A DNA stretch of 5,339 bases, taken from contig JAISWV010000379.1 of assembly GCA_031270755.1 (NCBI GenBank), positions 1-5,339 on the forward strand. Reading direction: 5' to 3'. The DNA is from Synergistaceae bacterium (lineage in GTDB: Bacteria > Synergistota > Synergistia > Synergistales > Aminobacteriaceae). Made by a program: the position numbers and the translations under genes. The notes under the pieces were generated by a model. It saw only the letters and a list, made by a program, of their open reading frames with translations. It did no database searches and was not told the origin of the DNA. Numbering within the stretch: the first letter of the stretch is position 1; each line of letters opens with the position of its first letter. Positions 1-5,339 of the stretch are shown here, one piece after another.

Positions 1-6
1 GAGCTC
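1..6. other. SacI recognition sequence at the left end
   Basis: The window begins with GAGCTC, and an identical site closes it. This suggests a genomic fragment obtained by SacI digestion, which explains why the channel gene is cut here. Confidence 0.6.
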
Positions 7-418
7 GTGGCCCGGGGCGAAAGCAGACTCGTTCACCGTAGGCGTTAACGTAGAGTATACGATTATGGACGCCGGAGCCGGAGCCTCCAGAGTCTCCTCG
101 GCGAAAGAAGCCGTCCAAAGAGCCAAATATTATTACGAACAGACGTTGGAAGCGGTGGTTCTCACCGTCAACTCCGACTACGACAGCATTACGGAAGCAG
201 CCCAACGGGTGGAGGAATCGATTACGGCCATAGACAAAGCCCGGGAGGCCTACGATATCGCGATAAACCGCTATAACGAGGGAGTGGGAACGAATATCGA
301 CGTCGTGGACTCTCAGAACGCCCTGACGGTGACCCAATCGAACTACACCCGGGCCTTGTGCGATTACAGCATCGCCCTTGCCCGCATCGAAAATTCGATG
401 GGAGGGCGCTTAAAGTGA
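2..418 (+). CDS. TolC-family outer-membrane efflux channel, C-terminal part (5' truncated)
   Basis: The reading frame is open from base 2 to a TGA at 416-418, giving 138 visible residues; the real start lies left of the window, and the ATG at 65 is internal. The visible part is about the last third of a usual 420-480 residue TolC-like protein. It begins with a strand-like stretch (FTVGVNVEYTIMDAGAGASR) that matches the family pattern of a beta strand followed by a D-x-G turn, which leads into the second helical barrel repeat. Long amphipathic helices follow. The motif YNEGVGTNIDVVDSQNALT matches the common TolC-family pattern in which a helix turn (G-x-x-T) is followed by D-V-x-D-x-Q. The protein ends with a helix and ALARIENSMGG, a typical family ending. 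Its expected role is the outer-membrane/periplasmic exit duct for the exporter encoded downstream, with which it is probably co-transcribed (40 bp to the next gene). Family assignment is firm; partnership with this exporter is inferred from position. Confidence 0.9.
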   Translation, partial: SSWPGAKADSFTVGVNVEYTIMDAGAGASRVSSAKEAVQRAKYYYEQTLEAVVLTVNSDYDSITEAAQRVEESITAIDKAREAYDIAINRYNEGVGTNIDVVDSQNALTVTQSNYTRALCDYSIALARIENSMGGRLK

Positions 419-438
419 ACATAAAGATCGAATTTCAA

Positions 439-457
439 AAGACGGGGCGGCCGTCTT
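439..457 (+). promoter_or_regulatory. Inverted repeat (hairpin) abutting the start of the first adaptor gene
   Basis: In the 40-bp gap between the channel gene and the first adaptor, AAGACGG (439-445) and CCGTCTT (451-457) are perfect 7-bp inverted repeats around a 5-base spacer. The repeat ends one base before the ATG at 459. The only G-rich Shine-Dalgarno-like bases (GGGGCGG, 444-450) lie inside it, so folding of the mRNA could limit ribosome access. There is no U-run downstream, which argues against a forward intrinsic terminator. The structure is visible in the sequence; the regulatory role is inference. Confidence 0.4.
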
Positions 458-458
458 C

Positions 459-1622
459 ATGAAAACATTTTTCATAGCGGCGATGACTGTTATCATCGTT
501 CTTTCCGGCGCGTTTGTAGGGTACGGAATATACCTCAATCAGGTCAGCAGCAGTTATATCGAGACGATGATGGCGTCCCGCGCGGTGAATGTGCGCGGAA
601 TCCGCGCGTCTTCCCGGGACATCAGGCCGGAGATCGTCTTGGACCATATCAGCCTCCAGACGGACTGGGCAGCCGACGTCATCGCCCAGATAGACGGAAC
701 GATCCGCGAGTTTTCCATCGCTCGAGGCCAGGAAGTGAAGCGCGGCGAGACGCTTTGCACTCTCGTCAACACGGATATAGCGCTTCAGATATCCAGGGCA
801 AACACCGACATTGCCAAGGCTCAAGCGTCGTACGTCCAAGCCAAGAGCGAGGCCGATAGAAATAGACGCCTCGCTGAGAGAGACTCCATCTCCAAAAGCG
901 AACTGGAAACATCGATCGCGCGCATGAAGGCGGCGGAATCGGAACTGTCGGCGGCTGGAATCGCGCTCAACCAGCTCAATCAACAAAAGGGGTTTCAGTC
1001 CGTCGCTTCTCCTATAGACGGGTTCGTGGTCGTCATTTATCAGCAGGCGGGCTCCTACGTTCAGAGAGGCGCGCCTGTGGCAATGATCGCCGATTTTTCG
1101 AAACTCGTGTTCCGAGGGCAGATCCCGGACGAAAAAATCAAAAACATAGCGCCGATCGACGATGTTTTTTTGATGCCTATGGACATGTCGTTCCTTTCGG
1201 AAAAAGCGCTGGACACGGCGTTTAAATCCGGATTCAACGAGAATTTCGTCGTGAAAGCGAAAATACGAGATATCGCTCCGCCCATGAGTGAGAACGCGCC
1301 CCTGCGGGTCGTGTCTTGGGAATTGGATAACGACCTGGGACTGTTGGAACCGGGGCTTTACACCGAAGTCGTGGTCGGCAGGAGCGACGCGAAAAAAACC
1401 TCGGCCGTGCCTCTGGGGCTCATCGGCGATATGAAAACGCCTTCGCTTTACGTGATGGATTCGGACTCCAGACTCGCCCTTCGAAATGTGAAGACCGGCG
1501 TTTATGGCGGGGGCCTGATCGAGATCCTGGACGGGATAGAAGAAGGCGACGTGGTGATAACGTCGGGGGTTGAGGGCCTTGAGCCGGGGACGAAAATAGA
1601 CGTGACACTGGAGGACTATTGA
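459..1622 (+). CDS. Periplasmic adaptor (RND/HlyD membrane-fusion family) with TolC-docking motif
   Basis: This 387-residue protein has one N-terminal hydrophobic segment (about 4-26) and no lipobox cysteine, so it is probably anchored in the inner membrane by that helix with the rest in the periplasm. The order is typical of membrane-fusion adaptors. The first lipoyl half lies around 70-105 (IDGTIREFSIARGQEVKRGE). A helical hairpin spans about 106-178. The second lipoyl half is around 180-212 (SPIDGFV...GSYVQRGAPV), followed by a beta-barrel at about 215-308 and a membrane-proximal domain at about 315-384 (EEGDVVITSGVEGLEPGTKI). At the hairpin tip, R134, L138 and S145 fit the R-x3-L-x6-S motif known in MacA/HlyD-type adaptors to contact TolC. 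The ATG at 459 is the only ordinary start after the frame's in-frame TAA at 411; its ribosome site is weak and sits in a hairpin. The gene lies between the TolC-like gene and a second adaptor, which suggests it is the channel-facing bridge. Family is clear, substrate unknown. Confidence 0.88.
   Translation: MKTFFIAAMTVIIVLSGAFVGYGIYLNQVSSSYIETMMASRAVNVRGIRASSRDIRPEIVLDHISLQTDWAADVIAQIDGTIREFSIARGQEVKRGETLCTLVNTDIALQISRANTDIAKAQASYVQAKSEADRNRRLAERDSISKSELETSIARMKAAESELSAAGIALNQLNQQKGFQSVASPIDGFVVVIYQQAGSYVQRGAPVAMIADFSKLVFRGQIPDEKIKNIAPIDDVFLMPMDMSFLSEKALDTAFKSGFNENFVVKAKIRDIAPPMSENAPLRVVSWELDNDLGLLEPGLYTEVVVGRSDAKKTSAVPLGLIGDMKTPSLYVMDSDSRLALRNVKTGVYGGGLIEILDGIEEGDVVITSGVEGLEPGTKIDVTLEDY
1610..1614 (+). 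promoter_or_regulatory. Ribosome binding site of the second adaptor gene
   Basis: GGAGG lies inside the last codons of the preceding gene. It stands 4 bases before the TTG at 1619 and 10 bases before the GTG at 1625. Neither spacing is ideal, so the site supports initiation here but does not settle which codon is used. Initiation within the upstream stop region points to translational coupling. Confidence 0.55.
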
Positions 1623-2581
1623 CGGTGAAGAAAGAACTATTCAGCGAGGAGGCTCTGTCGCGGCTCCGTTCTCCCGAACAGTTGGATTCGCTTTTTCGCG
1701 TGACCCAACCCGTGACGTGGATGGCTCTGGTGATGCTGTGTATCCTGGCGACATCCGTGGTGCTGTGGAGCGTCTACGGGGTCTTGTCCGAATCGGTGAG
1801 CGCCATAGGCATAATCATCGACTCCGCCGGAGTGGTGAACGTCTACCACGACTCCGGCGGCAAGCTGTCGGAAGTGTTGGTCCATCCCGGGATGAGGGTG
1901 AGGAAAGGCGACGTGCTGGCCCGCCTGTCACAGCCCTCCATGACGAACGACATCATCACGTCCCAACAAAATGTCCTCATGTCGGCAAACATGCAGCAAG
2001 TGGAAAGCGGAATCTCAAACTTCGACTCTATAGTGAACAAATGGTACCAGTCCGCTACGGTAATAAGCGGGTACGACGGCATCGTCTCGGAAGTCGCCGT
2101 CAACGAAGGAAACATCGTCTCCCCCGGCTCGACGGTGATATGCACCATAAGACGCGATCAGGGAAGAGACGACGTGTCGGCCTTGATGTACGTTCCCATC
2201 GACTCGGGAAAGAAAGTCAAGGCAGGCATGATCGCGCGTCTTACGCCCAGCGGGGCAGACGCCGCCGAGGACGGCAGCCTCATGGGGGTGGTGCGGGAGG
2301 TGTCTTCGTACCCGTCGTCCAGCGCCGGGATAATAAAAAATATCGGCAATGCGGACGTCGCGCAGTGGATATCGCAAAAATTCGGAAGCGCCGTGGTCGA
2401 GGTGAAGGTGGAACTCGTCCGCGACCCCAAAGCCGAGTCCGGTTATCTGTGGTCGTCCGTCGTCGGAAACCATCCCATAGTGAGCGCGGGAAGCGGCTGC
2501 ACCGGGATGATTGTCGTGAAACGCACCCCTCCCATAGAGAGAGTGTTTCTGAAATTGAGCCAGTGGCTTCGGAATTCTTGA
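1619..2581 (+). CDS. NHLM-type secretion protein, HlyD-family inner-membrane adaptor
   Basis: This 320-residue protein opens with a cytoplasmic stretch (EALSRLRSPEQLDSLFRVTQP, about residues 11-31) that closely resembles the conserved N terminus of NHLM bacteriocin-system secretion proteins. A single membrane helix follows at about 33-52. The two lipoyl halves are at about 72-104 (GGKLSEVLVHPGMRVRKGDV) and 145-178 (YDGIVSEVAVNEGNIVSPGS). A beta-barrel-like region follows (about 185-300, with GMIARLTPSG), and the protein ends in PPIERVFLKLSQWLRNS, a common ending of this group. Only about 40 residues lie between the lipoyl halves, too few for a long TolC-reaching hairpin, and no R-L-S motif is present. 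It probably couples the ABC transporter to the first adaptor. The TTG start overlaps the preceding stop codon (TTGA); a GTG at 1625 would give a protein two residues shorter. The gene ends 1 base before the ABC transporter gene, a strong operon sign. Confidence 0.87.
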   Translation: MTVKKELFSEEALSRLRSPEQLDSLFRVTQPVTWMALVMLCILATSVVLWSVYGVLSESVSAIGIIIDSAGVVNVYHDSGGKLSEVLVHPGMRVRKGDVLARLSQPSMTNDIITSQQNVLMSANMQQVESGISNFDSIVNKWYQSATVISGYDGIVSEVAVNEGNIVSPGSTVICTIRRDQGRDDVSALMYVPIDSGKKVKAGMIARLTPSGADAAEDGSLMGVVREVSSYPSSSAGIIKNIGNADVAQWISQKFGSAVVEVKVELVRDPKAESGYLWSSVVGNHPIVSAGSGCTGMIVVKRTPPIERVFLKLSQWLRNS

Positions 2582-2582
2582 C

Positions 2583-4769
2583 ATGTTGTTTCGTAAACGG
2601 GTTCACCATACTCCCACCTTGCTTCAAATGGAGGCGGTCGAGTGCGGTGCCGCGGCGTTGGGTATCATTTTGCAGTTTTTCGGCCGAATCGTCCCGCTGG
2701 AGACCCTGCGCGCCGAGTGCGGCGTCAACCGCGACGGCAGCAAGGCCAGCAACATGGCGAAGGCGGCCAGAAAATTCGGCATGGAGGCCAAAGGGAAGCG
2801 CCTAGACGCGAAAAAAGTGCTCTCTGAGGTCCACAAGAACAGGATTCCGGCCATAATTCACTGGAATTTCAACCATTTTCTCGTGCTCGAAGGCAACAAA
2901 GGAGACAAAGTCTTTCTCAACGACCCCGCGGTGGGACACAGGACCGTGGACATGGAGGAGTTCGGCAACGCCTTCACCGGCATCGCGCTCTTCATGACTC
3001 CCGGCCCCGATTTCAAGCGCGGCGGAAAAAAGTTCAGTATCGCGAAAGCCGTCGCCCAGAAGCTCATGAGCGAAAAAGGGGCTCTCGTCTTCGTTTTTGT
3101 CGTGGGCCTGTTGATGATTCTGCCGGGGCTCGCGACGCCCGTTTTCGACCAGTTGTTCCTGGACGAGATACTCAGCGGGCGTCATCCGGACTGGATGACG
3201 AGCCTGGCCGTCGCTATGACCGTCGCCTTCCTGATGAACGGATTTCTCGCTTTCTTGAGGCAACTGATCCTGATCAAATGGCAAACGAAACTCACGCTGT
3301 CGGACTCCAGCGGATTCCTGTGGCACGTTCTCAGGCTGCCGGTGGAGTTCTTCCAGCAGCGCTTCAGCGGCGAGATCGCCATGAGGGTCTCCTTCAACGA
3401 AACGGTGGCGAATAGCCTCACCGGCGAGGCCGCCACGGCAATTTTGGATATTTTCGTGGCCCTCTTCTATCTCGCCCTGCTCGTCCAGTACAGCCCGACC
3501 CTTACCGCCATAGGGGTATCCTTCAGTTTTCTCAACATCCTGCTGATGTCCGTCCTGAGAAAACGCCTCACGGAGATGTCCATGAAAATCCAGCAGGAGA
3601 GCGGAAAAGTGATAGGAACCGCGGTCAGCGGACTGCAGGTGATCGAAACCCTGAAAGCGAACGGCAACGAGGCCGATTTTTTCTCCAAGTGGTCGGGCTA
3701 CAAGGCGAAAGAGAACGAAGGCATGCAGCAGGTGACCTTGGCGGCCCAGATCATGTCCGTGGGGCCGGCTTTCTTCAACGGCCTGAACGTGGCTCTCATC
3801 ATGCTGGTGGGCGGATTCGACATCATGGACGGCCTCATGTCCTCGGGCATTTTCATCGCGTTCCGCAGCTTGATGTCGAATTTTCAGGAACCGGTGACAA
3901 AGCTGCTGAGCCTGGCGCAAACCCTTCAAACCACCGAGATGCAGATGCAAAAACTGAACGACGTGAGACGCTACGAAACAGACAAAATCAACTATCCCGA
4001 TCGACCGGCGCAGCCCATCGGAAAAAACAAGCTGACGGGCCTGGTGGAGTTCAAGGACATTTCCTTCGGCTACAGCCCGCTGGAACCGCCGCTGATCGAG
4101 AACTTCAACTTCACACTCAAGCCGGGCCGATGGGTGGCCCTGGTGGGTAGTTCCGGCAGCGGCAAATCCACAGTGGCGAAACTGGCCGGCGGTCTCTATC
4201 ATGCTTGGAGCGGACAGGTCCTTTTCGATGGAATGGAAAGGCTCCACATCCCCAAAGAGGTGCTGGTCGCCTCTATCGCTTGCGTCGACCAGGAAATATA
4301 CCTCTTCTCCGGCTCGATAAAAGAAAACCTCTCGTTGTTCGACCCCTCAGTCCCCGAAAACGACATTCTCGCGGGAGCCAGAGACGCCATGATCAACGAC
4401 GACATAACGAAACTCGAAAGAGGATACGATTATTTCATAAGCGAGGGCGGCTCCAACTTCAGCGGAGGACAGCGACAAAGGCTGGAAATCGCCCGGGCCC
4501 TCGCCGTCAACCCGTCGCTTTTGATATTCGACGAAGCCACCAGCGCCCTGGACCCGGTAACGGAGGAGGCGGTCCTCACGAATATCAGACGCAGAGGGTG
4601 TGCCTGTCTCATGGTGGCCCACAGATTGTCGGCCTTTCGCGACTGCGACGAGATCATCGTGCTCGAGTTTGGCAAAGTGGTTCAGAGAGGGACTCACAAC
4701 GAGATGATAGCGGTAGAGGGGCCCTATCGCAGGCTGATTTCCGCCCAGACCGGCCCGAGGAGCAACTGA
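2583..4769 (+). CDS. NHLP-family peptidase/permease/ATP-binding ABC transporter (C39 domain)
   Basis: This complete 728-residue protein has the three-part layout and length usual for NHLP-family exporters. The N-terminal C39 cysteine peptidase (about 1-140) keeps all expected active residues: Q15 and C21 in LQMEAVECGAAALG, H98 in HWNFNHFLVLEG, and D114 in LNDPAVG. It should remove the leader from a precursor peptide on the cytoplasmic side. The permease (about 160-450) shows around six hydrophobic segments, near 166-186, 206-226, 285-302, 305-325, 390-411 and 413-430. The C-terminal ATPase is intact, with an aromatic A-loop residue Y497, Walker A GSSGSGKST (522-530), Q-loop Q570, signature NFSGGQ (625-630), Walker B LLIFDE (646-651), D-loop SALD (654-657) and switch H680. 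The ATG at 2583 lies one base after the previous stop and has only a weak GGA (2571-2573) as ribosome site, so translation is probably coupled to the upstream gene. Substrate is unknown because no precursor gene is in view. Confidence 0.95.
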   Translation: MLFRKRVHHTPTLLQMEAVECGAAALGIILQFFGRIVPLETLRAECGVNRDGSKASNMAKAARKFGMEAKGKRLDAKKVLSEVHKNRIPAIIHWNFNHFLVLEGNKGDKVFLNDPAVGHRTVDMEEFGNAFTGIALFMTPGPDFKRGGKKFSIAKAVAQKLMSEKGALVFVFVVGLLMILPGLATPVFDQLFLDEILSGRHPDWMTSLAVAMTVAFLMNGFLAFLRQLILIKWQTKLTLSDSSGFLWHVLRLPVEFFQQRFSGEIAMRVSFNETVANSLTGEAATAILDIFVALFYLALLVQYSPTLTAIGVSFSFLNILLMSVLRKRLTEMSMKIQQESGKVIGTAVSGLQVIETLKANGNEADFFSKWSGYKAKENEGMQQVTLAAQIMSVGPAFFNGLNVALIMLVGGFDIMDGLMSSGIFIAFRSLMSNFQEPVTKLLSLAQTLQTTEMQMQKLNDVRRYETDKINYPDRPAQPIGKNKLTGLVEFKDISFGYSPLEPPLIENFNFTLKPGRWVALVGSSGSGKSTVAKLAGGLYHAWSGQVLFDGMERLHIPKEVLVASIACVDQEIYLFSGSIKENLSLFDPSVPENDILAGARDAMINDDITKLERGYDYFISEGGSNFSGGQRQRLEIARALAVNPSLLIFDEATSALDPVTEEAVLTNIRRRGCACLMVAHRLSAFRDCDEIIVLEFGKVVQRGTHNEMIAVEGPYRRLISAQTGPRSN
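4757..4762 (+). promoter_or_regulatory. Ribosome binding site of the second ABC gene
   Basis: GAGGAG lies in the last codons of the C39 transporter gene, 8 bases before the ATG at 4771. It is the best-placed Shine-Dalgarno sequence in the window and it fixes the start of the last gene. Confidence 0.75.
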
Positions 4770-4770
4770 T

Positions 4771-5339
4771 ATGACGACACTGACGTTGAATCAGAAACTG
4801 AAGCAGAGCGAATACATGAGTATTCCCTGCGACGATTCCCACGTTTACACTTTGACGTCGGGAAAGGTGGAAATTTACGCCTGTACGCCGGAGGGGTCGG
4901 AAAACTATCACAAAAAATTTCTGATGGCCCTGGAACCCGGGGAGGATTTTTTCCCTCCTCTAGAGGCGGCGACTCCCCTGGAGTTTTCCCTGTTTGCCGT
5001 TACCGACGCGGAGATTTCGAAGACAGAAACGGAACGGATAACGCCGGATATTTTCTCGGAGAAGGCGGACAAGTGGTTCAAGAAGCTGACCGATCTGCCC
5101 TGGATCCGTTACCTTGTCGCCATGGACGACGAAGTGGTTACGCGCTGGCACGGGGAAAACGTTTTCGGCGAAACCGACAAAAACTTATGCGACGCCGTGA
5201 AAGAAACGTTCCTGTTCAACCAGGAGATTTTCTCCATGCTGATCTCGGGTCAATTCGGCGCTAGCGAACGGCACGCCCAAGAACGGTCCGCCAACTGGGC
5301 GAAGCAAAGGGTCAAAACGATGTTCGCGGCTATGAGCTC
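4771..5339 (+). CDS. Probable NHLM-type ABC transporter ATP-binding protein, N-terminal part (3' truncated)
   Basis: An open frame runs from an ATG with a good ribosome site to the right edge without a stop, giving 189 full codons plus two bases. It starts 1 base after the C39 transporter gene. No C39, membrane or ATPase motif lies in the visible part. Residues about 25-85 read like a small beta-roll of the cyclic-nucleotide-binding type (VYTLTSGKVEIYA, FLMALEPGEDFFPPL, FSLFAVTDAEI). I recall this pattern (a strand, S-G-K-V-x-x-Y/F, then x-x-x-E-P-G) at the N terminus of the second NHLM transporter protein, which usually carries permease and ATPase domains further on and totals roughly 900 residues or more. 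A mostly helical, charged linker follows (about 95-189). The classic phosphate-binding cassette of true cNMP-binding domains is not recognisable, so nucleotide binding is doubtful. The existence of the gene is firm; its identity rests on the N-terminal pattern and its position after the C39 partner. Confidence 0.78.
   Translation, partial: MTTLTLNQKLKQSEYMSIPCDDSHVYTLTSGKVEIYACTPEGSENYHKKFLMALEPGEDFFPPLEAATPLEFSLFAVTDAEISKTETERITPDIFSEKADKWFKKLTDLPWIRYLVAMDDEVVTRWHGENVFGETDKNLCDAVKETFLFNQEIFSMLISGQFGASERHAQERSANWAKQRVKTMFAAMS
5334..5339. other. SacI recognition sequence at the right end
   Basis: The last six bases are GAGCTC, matching the left end, and I found no internal copy by eye. The truncation of the final gene is therefore most likely a cloning boundary. 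Confidence 0.6.

Noticed and set aside
439..470. Intrinsic transcription terminator after the channel gene.
   Set aside because: The stem is followed by CATGAAAAC with no U-run directly after it, and the next gene clearly belongs to the same pathway.
2015..2584. A 189-codon minus-strand frame opposite the second adaptor.
   Set aside because: Its histidine- and arginine-rich translation shows no motif, it has no supporting ribosome site that I could see, and it is fully covered by a real gene.
1717..2805. A 362-codon plus-strand frame crossing the end of the second adaptor and the start of the ABC gene.
   Set aside because: The product is strongly arginine-rich and lacks domains, and it overlaps two well-supported genes in another frame.
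2802..4247. A 481-codon open frame on the minus strand opposite the C39 ABC transporter.
   Set aside because: It lies wholly inside a gene with complete family motifs, and its translation is rich in H, Q, E and R with no recognisable domain. It is a codon-bias shadow.
5073..5264. A short plus-strand frame near the right edge.
   Set aside because: It lies out of frame within the truncated last gene, whose frame stays open from 4771 to the end with a good ribosome site.

Overview
The window carries one densely packed, all-plus-strand gene cluster encoding a Gram-negative peptide export machine of the NHLM/NHLP type (the transporter group linked to nitrile hydratase-like and Nif11-like leader peptides). 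In order it holds: the C-terminal third of a TolC-family outer-membrane channel (2-418, cut by the left edge); a periplasmic adaptor of the RND/HlyD kind with a TolC-docking motif (459-1622); a second, shorter inner-membrane adaptor that resembles the NHLM secretion protein (1619-2581); a complete C39 peptidase/permease/ATPase ABC transporter (2583-4769); and the N-terminal part of a second protein (4771-5339, cut by the right edge), which looks like the start of the partner NHLM ATP-binding/permease protein.

The genes probably work as one trans-envelope assembly. The C39 domain should cut a leader peptide, typically after a double-glycine-type site, while the ABC core moves the core peptide across the inner membrane. 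The two adaptors bridge the periplasm and the TolC channel opens to the outside. Junctions are 40 bp, a 3-4 bp overlap, 1 bp and 1 bp, so a single operon with translational coupling is likely. The promoter, substrate peptide and any modification enzymes are not in the window. No transposon, RNA gene, CRISPR array or terminator is visible.

The organism must have an outer membrane, given the TolC homologue and TolC-docking adaptor. The sequence looks moderately G+C rich, yet ATA, AGA and AGG codons are used freely. That would fit Synergistota or another mid-GC anaerobic diderm, but this is a weak guess from codon flavour, not a placement.

The window starts and ends exactly on GAGCTC, the SacI recognition sequence, and I saw no internal copy. 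It therefore looks like a cloned restriction fragment, and both end truncations are probably cloning boundaries rather than biological breaks.
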